DNA of 40,960 nucleotides from the NCBI GenBank assembly GCA_011389745.1, contig JAABTQ010000030.1, positions 1 through 40,960 on the forward strand, in the 5' to 3' direction. The notes under the pieces were generated by a model that searched no databases, had not been told where the DNA came from, and saw only the letters and a program-made list of their open reading frames with translations. Both the position numbers and the translations under genes were made by a program. Shown piece by piece: positions 1-7,950 of the stretch (within the stretch, counting starts at the first letter, position 1; each line of letters starts with the position of its first letter). Origin of the DNA: Desulfobacteraceae bacterium (lineage in GTDB: Bacteria; Desulfobacterota; Desulfobacteria; Desulfobacterales; SKZT01).

Positions 1-2226
1 GTCTGCTGCATGTATGCCATCAAGGATGCCATGATTGCCAAGGAGCATTCGGGAGGCGACCTTGACTGTGCCATTTTCTATATGGATATCCGATCCTTTG
101 GCAAGGACTATGAACTTTACTACAACCGTGCCAGAGACCGGGAAAAAATCCGGTTCATGAAATCCAGGATACACTCCCTTACGGAAGATCCCCAAACCAG
201 GGACCTGATTTTGAAGTTTGCGGATGAAACCGGCAAAATGCAAGAAGAAAAATTTGACATGGTGGTTCTCTCCGTGGGTCTTGAAGTACCGGATTCCTCA
301 CTGGAATTGGCCAAAAGACTGGGCATCAACGTTAACAAACATAAGTTTGTCGACACCGATCCTTTTGCTCCGGTAACCTCATCTCGTCCCGGTGTTTTCA
401 CCTGCGGTATTTTCCAGGGACCCAAGGACATTCCTGCATCAGTGACCGAGGCCAGTGCAGCGGCCAGTCTGGCAGGTGCAGAAATCGCCGAAGCCAGGGG
501 TACGGATACAAAAACAATTGTAATTCCCGACGAAACCGACATTGAAGGTCAGGAGCCCAGAATCGGTGTTTTTGTCTGCAATTGCGGGATCAATATCGCC
601 GGTGTTGTGGATGTCCCCGCTGTTCAGGAATATGCCGCAACACTTCCAGGCGTGGTATATACAGACAACAACCTGTTTACGTGCAGCCAGGACACCCAGG
701 ATAAAATCAAGGAAAAGATCCAGGAAGAACGGTTGAACCGCGTGGTGGTCGCCTCATGCAGCCCCAAAACCCATGCCCCCATGTTCATGGAAACCCTGGA
801 GGCCTGCGGTTTGAACAGGTACCTGTTTGAAATGGCTAACATCCGAAACCAGGATTCCTGGGTACACGCCAACAACCATGAAATGGCAACTCAGAAGGCC
901 AAAGATCTGGTTCGCATGGCCGTGGCCCGTTCAGGACTGCTCAAGCCTCTCAAAGGCAAGGTCATTCCGGTTAACAAAAGGGCGCTTGTTTTGGGCGGTG
1001 GAATTGCCGGCATGAACGCTGCGCTTGATCTGGCAAAACAGGGCTTTGAGTCCACCATTATCGAAAAAGAAAGCCAATTGGGCGGTATGGCCCGAAAACT
1101 TCATCACACCATTGAGGGTGCCGATGTCGCAGCTTACGTGGATAAACTTGTCAGCCGGATAGACACCGAAGAAAAAATCGAGGTGGCCACAAACGCCGCT
1201 GTAGTCGATTTTGAAGGTTTCCAGGGCAATTTTATCACCAAGGTTGATATTAACGGCGGGGAAGAAATCCGGGAAATCAGCCATGGTGTCCTCATAGTCG
1301 CCACAGGCGCTAAGGAGTATGTACCCACGGAGTTTCTGTACGGCGAAGACAAACGGGTTGTTACACAGGTAGAACTTGGTGACAGGTTGACCGAAAAAGG
1401 TGCCTCGGATCTCGACACCGTTGTCATGATCCAGTGTGTGGGTTCACGCAACGAGGAAAGACCCAACTGTTCCAGGATTTGCTGCCAGGGTGCCGTGAAA
1501 AACGCCCTGGATATCAAAAAGCAAAATCCGGAAACCCAGGTATTCATCCTTTACAGAGACATCCGTACATATGGATTACTCGAAGACTACTACACCGAGG
1601 CCAGAAAACAGGGAGTGATATTTATACGGTTTGACAGGGACAACCCGCCGGTTGCAAATGCTTCCGATGATGGTGTTCTGGTTACCGTAAAGGACCATGT
1701 ACTTCAAAGAAATATTGAAATCAGGGCGGATCTGCTCACCTTGAGTGCAGGTGTATACCCCAACGCCACCGAGGACTTGAGCAAGGTCATGAAGCTCAAC
1801 CGGAATCCGGAAGGATACTTTATTGAGGCTCATGTCAAATTGCGGCCTGTGGATATGGGAAGCGAGGGTGTATTTCTATGCGGCACAGCGCATGGACCCA
1901 AACTTATTTCGGAAACCATCGCCCAGGCCAATGCGGCAGCCTCACGGGCCGTGACATTTTTGTCCAAGGATGAAATCAAACTGTCGGCTATTAAGGCCGA
2001 GGTGGATACGGATCATTGTGTGAAATGTCTGACCTGTGTGAGATCGTGCCCGTTTGAAGTGCCTGTTTTTAATATTGATGTGGGTGAAGTAGAAATCGAC
2101 CCTGCACTTTGTCAGGGATGCGGTGTTTGCGCTTGTGTATGCCCGAGACAAACAATCCAGCTCAACTATTATGAAGACGACCAGATAACTTGTAAAATTG
2201 ATGCCTTGCTGGCGGGAGGAATGTAA
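1..2226 (+). CDS. hdrA: HdrA-like heterodisulfide reductase iron-sulfur flavoprotein, tandem type (5' partial)
   Basis: The frame is open through position 1 and the first visible codons (Val-Cys-Cys-Met-Tyr-Ala) are internal to an HdrA module, so the ATG at 10 is not the start. Visible are the C-terminal half of one HdrA module (about 180 residues) and then a complete second one. The second contains an N-terminal Cys region (VCNCGINIAG, then ASCSPKTH), a Rossmann FAD motif (VLGGGIAGMNAAL), the family cluster CVGSR...PNCSRICCQGA, and a C-terminal pair of [4Fe-4S] motifs (CVKCLTCVRSCP and CQGCGVCACVCP). HdrA is the FAD subunit that bifurcates electrons in Hdr complexes. It overlaps mvhD (TAATG) and leads an operon with HdrD-like, MetV and MetF proteins. 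A role passing electrons between NAD(P)H or ferredoxin and methylene-H4F is inferred from this context. The family call is secure; the physiological direction is not. Confidence 0.93.
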   Translation, partial: VCCMYAIKDAMIAKEHSGGDLDCAIFYMDIRSFGKDYELYYNRARDREKIRFMKSRIHSLTEDPQTRDLILKFADETGKMQEEKFDMVVLSVGLEVPDSSLELAKRLGINVNKHKFVDTDPFAPVTSSRPGVFTCGIFQGPKDIPASVTEASAAASLAGAEIAEARGTDTKTIVIPDETDIEGQEPRIGVFVCNCGINIAGVVDVPAVQEYAATLPGVVYTDNNLFTCSQDTQDKIKEKIQEERLNRVVVASCSPKTHAPMFMETLEACGLNRYLFEMANIRNQDSWVHANNHEMATQKAKDLVRMAVARSGLLKPLKGKVIPVNKRALVLGGGIAGMNAALDLAKQGFESTIIEKESQLGGMARKLHHTIEGADVAAYVDKLVSRIDTEEKIEVATNAAVVDFEGFQGNFITKVDINGGEEIREISHGVLIVATGAKEYVPTEFLYGEDKRVVTQVELGDRLTEKGASDLDTVVMIQCVGSRNEERPNCSRICCQGAVKNALDIKKQNPETQVFILYRDIRTYGLLEDYYTEARKQGVIFIRFDRDNPPVANASDDGVLVTVKDHVLQRNIEIRADLLTLSAGVYPNATEDLSKVMKLNRNPEGYFIEAHVKLRPVDMGSEGVFLCGTAHGPKLISETIAQANAAASRAVTFLSKDEIKLSAIKAEVDTDHCVKCLTCVRSCPFEVPVFNIDVGEVEIDPALCQGCGVCACVCPRQTIQLNYYEDDQITCKIDALLAGGM

Positions 2227-2660
2227 TGGCTGAATTCGAACCGACGATCATAGCCTTTTGTTGTGATTACTGAGGATATTCGGCAGCGGACCTGGCAGGT
2301 TCCATGCGGCTGGATTATCCGACCAATGTTAAAATTATCCGTGTGCCTTGCACCGGAAAAGTGGATGTGATGCACATGTTAAGGTGTTTCCAGAAAGGGG
2401 CTGACGGCGTTTACTGTGTCGGATGCCTGGAAGGGTCATGTCATTATAACGCAGGAAACTTAAGGGCCCGGGAACGGGTCGGGCATGTTCATAACCTTTT
2501 GGAGGAGATCGGCATCGAGGGCGATCGTGTCAGAATGTACAACCTGTCCTCAGGCGAAGGTCCCACCTTTGCCAATTATGCCAAAGAGATGACGGAACAT
2601 ATCAAATCCCTTGGACCAAACCCTTTGAAAGAAAAGATGAAGAAGGCCGCAAGTGCCTAA
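2226..2660 (+). CDS. mvhD: MvhD-like hydrogenase delta subunit, selenoprotein (UGA at codon 16 read as Sec)
   Basis: The ATG overlaps the hdrA stop. The frame runs FCCDY-UGA-GYSAADLAGS and continues, fully MvhD-like, to the TAA at 2658-2660 (144 residues including Sec). MvhD/FrhD proteins have a CxxxC-type [2Fe-2S] motif (commonly CNWCSY) at this place, so the TGA at 2271-2273 sits exactly where a ligand cysteine is expected. A hairpin with a bulged U and a GG-starting loop lies about 20 nt downstream, as in bacterial SECIS elements. Later family Cys motifs are present (GCLEGSCHY). MvhD docks a donor such as a hydrogenase or formate dehydrogenase to HdrA. Without Sec insertion the gene would give a 15-residue peptide. 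A nonsense mutation is unlikely, given the intact downstream frame and the same arrangement in the next gene. Confidence 0.92.
2271..2273 (+). other. Selenocysteine codon (UGA) in mvhD
   Basis: This in-frame TGA is codon 16 of mvhD, within FCCDY-U-GYSAADLAG, at the position normally held by a cluster-ligand cysteine. Translation is open on both sides and similarity is continuous. Confidence 0.88.
2283..2307 (+). promoter_or_regulatory. SECIS-like hairpin of mvhD
   Basis: The stem is GGA-CCT (2288-2293) with AGG (2297-2299), a bulged T2300, then TCC (2301-2303). The apical loop is GGC, and an outer GCA/TGC helix (2283-2285 with 2305-2307) supports it. The loop begins 20 nt after the UGA. The E. 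coli fdhF SECIS has a comparable distance, a bulged U and a loop beginning GG. Here the bulged U is on the 3' side of the stem, unlike fdhF. Confidence 0.7.
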
Positions 2661-2676
2661 AAACGAGGAGCAAACT

Positions 2677-3975
2677 ATGTCTGATGAAGCAATTAAATTA
2701 GGCGGAAAAAAGAAAAGCAAGTTTATAGACAAAGTCAAGGAAATACTGCCCGAAGGCGGTAACCTCAATCTTTGTCTGACTTGCGGGGCCTGCTCTTCCG
2801 GATGCCCGGCTACGGGATTGGAAGACATGGACCCGAGAAAGTTTTTGAGAATGGCGGCACTGGGTATGGACGATGAGTTGTTATCATCCGAATGGGCCTG
2901 GATGTGCACCATGTGTCAGCGGTGTATTTATGTGTGCCCCATGAAAATCGATATTCCACAGCTGGTTTTTAACGTCCGGGCCAGCAGGCCCCGGGAAGAA
3001 AGACCCAAAGGAATACTGGGCTCATGTGATATGGCTTTGAGACATGATACCTGCAGCGCCATGGGCGCTTCAGAGGAAGACTGGCAGTTCGTGGTGGAAG
3101 ATGTGGCCGAAGAAGTCCGGGAAAACCAGCCGGGTTTTGAAACCCTTCAGGCACCGATGAACAAACACGGCGCTGAGTTTTTCCTGAATCAGAATTCCAG
3201 GGAACCAGTCACCGAACCGGATGAAATGGTTCCCCTGTGGAAAATCCTTCATCTTGTCGGTGCGGACTGGACTTACGGCAGCAAGGGATGGGCCGCGGAG
3301 AACTACTGCATGTTCCTTGGCGACAACAAGTCATGGGAACATATCGTCCGTGTCAAGGCCAAAGCTGTGGAGGACCTGGGCTGTAAAGTCTGGCTCAACA
3401 CGGAGTGAGGGCACGAATTATTTGCAGTCCGGGCCGGACTGAAAAAATTCAACATTCCTTACAACTTTGAAATTAAAAGCATAATTCAATACTATGCCCA
3501 ATGGGTGCGGGAAGGAAAACTCAAAGTCAATTCCGACTGGAACAAGGATCTGAAGGTAAAGTTTACCGTTCAGGATCCGTGCCAGCTTATTCGAAAGACC
3601 TTTGGTGATCCCGTTGCCGAGGACCTTCGTTATGTGGTGAAAAAAGTCGTGGGTGAAGAAAACTTCATCGACATGACCCCGAACCGCTCCAACAACTACT
3701 GCTGCGGCGGCGGCGGCGGGTTTCTCCAGTCAGGCAGGCCCGAAGCACGGCGTGAGTATGGACGTCTGAAATCCGATCAGATCATCAAAACCGGCGCAGG
3801 TTATGCGATAACACCCTGTCATAACTGTCACGCTCAGATTCATGATCTGAGCGAACACTATGAAGGCGGATGGCATACGGTGCATCTGTGGACATTGATC
3901 TGTTTATCTCTTGGCATTTTGGGAGAAAACGAACGAGAATACCTCGGACCCGATTTGAAGGAAGTCGGTCTATAG
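2677..3975 (+). CDS. Fused HdrC/HdrD-like CCG-domain iron-sulfur protein, selenoprotein (UGA at codon 244)
   Basis: The start chosen is the ATG at 2677, behind a GAGGAG site; a GTG at 2653 is an in-frame alternative. Residues about 30-100 carry two [4Fe-4S] motifs (CLTCGACSSGCP and CTMCQRCIYVCP), as in HdrC. The rest is CCG-type (HdrB/HdrD, DsrK, GlpC family): the first half reaches NTE-UGA-GHELFA, where related proteins read ECGH. The second half has DPCQLIRK, NNYCCGGGGGF and CHNCH, a full CCG motif. The frame stays open from 3409 to the stop at 3973-3975 (432 residues with Sec). HdrD-like subunits carry the cluster that accepts electrons from HdrA and reduces disulfides or passes electrons on. 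Tandem position after mvhD and before metV suggests it links HdrA to MetV/MetF; this is inference. A hairpin follows the UGA as in mvhD. Confidence 0.9.
3406..3408 (+). other. Selenocysteine codon (UGA) in HdrD-like gene
   Basis: TGA within LNTE-U-GHELFAV, at the Cys of the ECGH segment of CCG-domain proteins. The downstream frame continues for 188 codons with intact CCG motifs, so readthrough as Sec explains it better than a pseudogene. Confidence 0.82.
3425..3441 (+). promoter_or_regulatory. SECIS-like hairpin of HdrD-like gene
   Basis: Perfect 6-bp stem CAGTCC/GGACTG with loop GGGCC. The loop begins 22 nt after the UGA, close to the 20 nt seen in the mvhD copy. Unlike that copy it lacks an obvious bulged U. 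Confidence 0.6.
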
Positions 3976-3983
3976 CATCTTCG

Positions 3984-4011
3984 TGGGCCGGACAATTCAT
4001 TGTCCGGCCCA
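3984..4011 (+). promoter_or_regulatory. Strong intercistronic hairpin before metV
   Basis: Twelve-bp perfect arms (TGGGCCGGACAA and its complement) close a TTCA loop, followed by only TTT and then the metV ribosome site AGGAGG (4015-4020). It could be a weak terminator, an mRNA-stabilising element, or a way to set MetV/MetF levels apart from the upstream selenoproteins. Which of these applies cannot be told from sequence. Confidence 0.7.
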
Positions 4012-4025
4012 TTTAGGAGGAAAAT

Positions 4026-4706
4026 ATGATAGTTGCCAAAAGAAAACCCTTTGAAGAAATCAAAGAGATGCTCAAAGGCTACAAAAAGGTTCTCAATGTT
4101 GGATGTGGAACCTGTGTATCCGTATGCCTTGCAGGCGGCGAAAAGGAAGTGGCCATTTTAAACGCCGAGCTGGACATGGCAAGAAATTTGGAGGATGATC
4201 CCATTGAAATCCACGGACAAACCGTCGAACGTCAGTGCGACCGGGAATACCTGGCGGAGCTGGATGATATCATTAAAAAAGAAAAATTCGACGCGTTAAT
4301 GTCAATGGCTTGCGGTGTGGGCATTCAGTTTCTGGCCGAAAGATTCCCCGACATCCCCACCTTTCCGGGAGTGGATACCACGGGTCTTGCCGTCAACCAG
4401 GCCGTGGGATGGTATGAAGAACGGTGCCGTTCCTGCAGCCAGTGTGTACTGGGTATCACCGGAGGCATTTGTCCGATTACCATGTGCGCAAAGGGTCTTT
4501 TTAACGGACCCTGCGGCGGAACCAACAAAGGAAACTGTGAAATCAGCGCGGATCAACCTTGTGCCTGGTTCAAAATACACGAACGCCTGGCTGCACAAGG
4601 CCGCTTGTCCTCCATCAGAAAAATCAATCTTGCCAGAGGCTGGAAAGATCAGATTCCCAGAAACCTGATTCAGCCCGGCTACAAGAAACCCGAAAAGGTT
4701 TCTTAA
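4026..4706 (+). CDS. metV: MetV-like methylenetetrahydrofolate reductase partner, zinc/iron-sulfur protein
   Basis: 226 residues, ATG after AGGAGG. The N-terminal half has GCGTCVSVC followed by an alpha/beta domain. The C-terminal half is the MetV Cys-rich region: ERCRSCSQCVLG, GGICPITMCAKG and NGPCGGTNKGNC, then a conserved basic tail. MetV is the small subunit that pairs with MetF in acetogens and in sulfate reducers using the acetyl-CoA pathway. It is thought to connect MetF flavin to electron carriers. It sits 52 bp upstream of metF and 50 bp after the HdrD-like selenoprotein, consistent with an HdrABC-MvhD-MetFV complex of the type proposed in Moorella. The family is secure; complex membership is inferred. 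Confidence 0.9.
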   Translation: MIVAKRKPFEEIKEMLKGYKKVLNVGCGTCVSVCLAGGEKEVAILNAELDMARNLEDDPIEIHGQTVERQCDREYLAELDDIIKKEKFDALMSMACGVGIQFLAERFPDIPTFPGVDTTGLAVNQAVGWYEERCRSCSQCVLGITGGICPITMCAKGLFNGPCGGTNKGNCEISADQPCAWFKIHERLAAQGRLSSIRKINLARGWKDQIPRNLIQPGYKKPEKVS

Positions 4707-4758
4707 TTTCCGATGATTTTTAAATAAGCACCCTTATATCAAAACCAGGGGATTTACT

Positions 4759-5706
4759 ATGAGCATACAAGGAAATAATTTGAAATCAGGAAGCAATTTA
4801 GAAAAGATCCTCAAATCAGGTCAATTTGCTTTTACCGGAGAGCTGGGCCCGCCGAGAGGCACCGACGTTAAAGAAGTTATCGAAAAAGCACAATTTTTGA
4901 AGGGTAACGTGGACTCGGTCAATATTACCGATAACCAGACCGCCGTTGTTCGGATGGCAAGCTGGGCCGCTTCTCTGTTATTGGTTCAGGAAGGACTCGA
5001 ACCCAACTATCAGATGGTATGCCGTGACCGAAACCGTCTTGCCATGCAGGCCGATATCCTGGGCGCCTATGCGCTCGGTATCCGAAACATGCTGTGCCTG
5101 TCCGGAGACCACTGTCAGTTCGGCGACCATCCGGATGCTAAAGGTGTCTTTGATATCGATTCAATGCAACTGATCGCCATGGTCAAACAGATGCGCGATG
5201 ATGCCAAATTTTTGGGCGGTGCGGAAATCCATCATCCCCCCAAAATTTTTATCGGCGCCGCCAGCAATCCTTTTGCCGACCCCTTTGATTGGCGGGTACA
5301 ACGTCTAGCCAAAAAAATCGAGGCCGGTGTGGATTTTATTCAGACTCAGTGTATCTACAATATGGAAAAATTCAGAAAATTTATCCATATTGCCGGCGAA
5401 GAAGGGCTTACCGAGAAAGTGTATATCCTGGCCGGTGTTACTCCTTTTAAGAGTATCGGTATGGCCAAATACATGAAATCCAAAGTACCCGGCATGGATG
5501 TTCCCGATGAGGTCATCAAACGCCTCCAGGGAGTTGAAAAAGGCAAAGTGGCCCAGGAGGGCATCAACATGGCTTGTGAACAGATCGAAGAGTTCAAATC
5601 CATGAAAGGCGTTCACGGCGTACATTTGATGGCCATCGAATGGGAACACAAAGTGCCTGAAATTGCCGCACAGGCTAAGGTACTTCCACGACCCAAACCT
5701 GAATAA
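4759..5706 (+). CDS. metF: 5,10-methylenetetrahydrofolate reductase MetF
   Basis: 315 residues, a TIM-barrel MTHFR of usual length. The N-terminus has the family signature FTGELGPPRG with its conserved Glu. Further along are NITDNQ, then LCLSGDH, FIGAASNPF, FIQTQCIYN and ILAGVTPF. It interconverts methylene-H4F and methyl-H4F using FAD. In a sulfate reducer with MetV and Hdr subunits alongside, it probably works in the reductive or oxidative acetyl-CoA pathway rather than only in methionine synthesis. The start ATG follows a CAGGGG purine stretch. It is the last gene of the cluster, and repeats follow it directly. Confidence 0.95.
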   Translation: MSIQGNNLKSGSNLEKILKSGQFAFTGELGPPRGTDVKEVIEKAQFLKGNVDSVNITDNQTAVVRMASWAASLLLVQEGLEPNYQMVCRDRNRLAMQADILGAYALGIRNMLCLSGDHCQFGDHPDAKGVFDIDSMQLIAMVKQMRDDAKFLGGAEIHHPPKIFIGAASNPFADPFDWRVQRLAKKIEAGVDFIQTQCIYNMEKFRKFIHIAGEEGLTEKVYILAGVTPFKSIGMAKYMKSKVPGMDVPDEVIKRLQGVEKGKVAQEGINMACEQIEEFKSMKGVHGVHLMAIEWEHKVPEIAAQAKVLPRPKPE

Positions 5707-5736
5707 TAGTGTTCAGTGTTTCTCAGGTATTCTTAT

Positions 5737-5769
5737 GTCATTCCAACGAAGGCAGGAATCCAGTATTTC
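5737..5769 (+). repeat. 33-bp interspersed repeat, copy 1 (in a palindrome)
   Basis: This 33-bp stretch matches the reverse complement of 38842-38874 with two mismatches. Here it is also the left half of an inverted repeat (17-bp arms, 5747-5763 and 5778-5794, one mismatch), so a transcript could fold into a long hairpin. It lies straight after metF. Confidence 0.8.
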
Positions 5770-5838
5770 AGACGATCCTGGATTGCTGCCTTCGCCCATT
5801 AACGCCAAGTTAAGGTAAAAGAAAAAGGTACAAAGACC

Positions 5839-6042
5839 GTCATTCTGAGGAGACCGACACCATAATTTGTTATTTGGCACCCAATCATTGGCCGACGAAG
5901 AATCTTTGGCTCCTGTTGACTCGTTTTTTCTATTGCCATCTTCTAAGTACTTCCTCAAAAGTCCCCCTGTGAAAAAAGGGGACTTTTGGGGAGTTACTTG
6001 TAGGCTGCTATATCTGAATGCGAGTCGCTCCCTCAGAATGAC
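5839..6042. repeat. 204-bp MITE-like element with perfect 12-bp terminal inverted repeats
   Basis: Ends GTCATTCTGAGG (5839-5850) and CCTCAGAATGAC (6031-6042) are perfect inverted repeats. The inside holds GCCGACGAAGAATCTTT and GCGAGTCGCTCCC, both also present at 38491-38672. A nested hairpin at 5957-5987 has 10-bp arms (AAAAGTCCCC). It has no coding capacity. It fills the gap between metF and the convergent radical SAM gene, with nothing else recognisable there. Confidence 0.75.
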
Positions 6043-6093
6043 AAGCAAGGGCGAGATATACAAATAGAGCTGTCGGGCAAAAAGAAATTTATG

Positions 6094-7785
6094 TCACGCT
6101 TTTTTTTTGGCAATGGCCTGCCGGCAGGCATTCTGGTAACCTTTTGCGTGAGCCGAATCGGGAAACTTTTCAAAAATATCAAGCGCTGATTCATAATTTC
6201 CCATGTTCATAAAACTTACTCCAAGACACAAATGCAGTGGCTCGCTTTTCGGATAATACTTCAATCCCATCTCGATAAATTTCGTTGATTCCAAATCATA
6301 ACCTTTTTTTTGATAGATAATTCCTGCTCCTAAAAAAGCCCGATGATCCGGATAATACAACAAAGCTTTCTTGTACAATGTTAATGCGATTTCTTCCGGA
6401 GCCTCGATTTCTTCGATTCGGGAATAGTCTCCATGACTAAACGTCATGGCAAGCCGCGAAAGAAAATCCGCATGGAAAACATAAAGGTCTTTTTGATCCT
6501 TTAATCGGATTGCATCAATAAAATCAGGAATGCTTTTATGAAAATCACCTCTCAGTTTTTTTCCAAAAGCCATGATCTGTTCCTGTGACAGGAAGGGATC
6601 TGTTTCAAAATGGAGAATATCTTCAATTCGTTTTTTCCAGATGTCATCTGTGACACCCTTTTGTTTTTGCCAATCTTTATACAATTCCGTTCCGGGAAAG
6701 ATATCCAGGATATAAAAAACAGCGGCCAAAGGTTTAATATCCCTGATCAGGTCAAGGGTCTCCCGGATGGTATCCCAGGTCTCTCCCGGACATCCATAGA
6801 TAAAATAGGCTCTCGGTAAAATGCCATATGAAGTGGTCAGGCAAAACACTTTTTTGAGCATCTCTGGTTTAATCGGTTTATTCAGATATTTTCTTATTTT
6901 TTCCGAACCACTTTCAACCCCGTAGCTGATTTGAACACAACCCGCTTTTCTCATCCAATACAGAACATTTTCGTTGATTTCTGCCACGCGGCAAATGGCC
7001 ACCCAGGATATCAAAAGCTTTCTTCGGCAAATTTCCTCACACACATGGATAGCCAGATCTTTTTTAAGGGCAAATGTGTCATCCGACACATAAAAAAAGG
7101 TGACACCCTTTCGATAAAGCCTTTCCAATTGATCCACAAAATAATTGGCCGAATGAAACCGCACACGATGTTTCCAAAACTGAGGCGAACCGCAGAAAGT
7201 GCAGTTTCCGGGGCATCCCCGGCTCAAACAGACATGCTGAAAAGTAAAAAAACGGGACGGATCAGGAAGGTCATCCAGGTTTTTGATAAAGTTCGATTGC
7301 GGATTGCAAACGATTTTGCCCTGCCGGCGATAGGCAATTCCAGGAATTGTCTCAGGAATGGATTCCTCTTTTTTTTCAAGCCATTGGACTAGCTGCAAAA
7401 AAATATACTCTCCCTCACCAACCACACAAAAATCGATATCCCTGAAATGGGTCAAAAGATGTTCGTATAAAAAAGTGGTACCGATTCCTCCGAACACGAT
7501 TTTTATATCCGGGTTTATTTTTTTGGCAATTCCGGCAATCTCAATGCCGCCCCAGCGGTTGGCATGAACAACAGACATGCCGATAACATCCGGATTTTTG
7601 GATTCTATGGTCTCTTTGATTTTTTCCGGTGATTTTTGAAAGTCATGCCAGTTTAAAATTTCCACATCATAATGGTCTTCCTTTAAGACTGCTCCTACAT
7701 AAAAAAGACCGATCGGAACGGCCCTGATATCCTCCTTATGAATTCTTTCTTCCAGAAAATAAGGATAGATCAACAATATTTTCAT
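6094..7785 (-). CDS. Radical SAM protein with B12-binding-like N-terminus and C-terminal TPR repeats
   Basis: 563 residues. The N-terminal 140 resemble a cobalamin-binding Rossmann domain (MKILLIYPYF, VIGMSVVHANRWGG, IVFGGIGTTF, VVGEGE). The usual DxHxxG cobalt-ligand motif is not present in clear form. The radical SAM core begins about residue 185 with Cx3Cx2C (CPGNCTFC, Cys 191, 195, 198), then VSDDTF, SYGVESGSEKIRKYLNK and YFIYGCPGET. The last 110 residues are TPR-like. Such B12-radical SAM proteins are methylases or cyclases of many substrates; the substrate here is unknown. It is downstream of the zraP-like gene on the same strand but separated by about 165 bp, so co-transcription is uncertain. 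The start ATG lacks a strong ribosome site. Confidence 0.85.
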   Translation of the reverse strand: MKILLIYPYFLEERIHKEDIRAVPIGLFYVGAVLKEDHYDVEILNWHDFQKSPEKIKETIESKNPDVIGMSVVHANRWGGIEIAGIAKKINPDIKIVFGGIGTTFLYEHLLTHFRDIDFCVVGEGEYIFLQLVQWLEKKEESIPETIPGIAYRRQGKIVCNPQSNFIKNLDDLPDPSRFFTFQHVCLSRGCPGNCTFCGSPQFWKHRVRFHSANYFVDQLERLYRKGVTFFYVSDDTFALKKDLAIHVCEEICRRKLLISWVAICRVAEINENVLYWMRKAGCVQISYGVESGSEKIRKYLNKPIKPEMLKKVFCLTTSYGILPRAYFIYGCPGETWDTIRETLDLIRDIKPLAAVFYILDIFPGTELYKDWQKQKGVTDDIWKKRIEDILHFETDPFLSQEQIMAFGKKLRGDFHKSIPDFIDAIRLKDQKDLYVFHADFLSRLAMTFSHGDYSRIEEIEAPEEIALTLYKKALLYYPDHRAFLGAGIIYQKKGYDLESTKFIEMGLKYYPKSEPLHLCLGVSFMNMGNYESALDIFEKFPDSAHAKGYQNACRQAIAKKKA

Positions 7786-7950
7786 GATTGGATTTCCGCG
7801 TCATTGTCGTTATTTATGCCCAGACTGAGCGACTCCGAATTACTCTCAAACCAGGGCCGGTGCGGTTGTGAAGAGGAGTTGCGGGTGCTGGGGTTTCGTT
7901 GCGACCGTGGCGTGAAATACTCTCGCAACGGGCGCAACGTTTGTCCGGAT

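Noticed and set aside
5737-6042. CRISPR array
   Set aside because: Repeats are palindromic, differ from one another and are not regularly spaced; no cas genes are in the window.
5713-6063. Open frames on both strands after metF
   Set aside because: They run through the MITE-like repeat and palindromes, with no ribosome site and no protein-like features.
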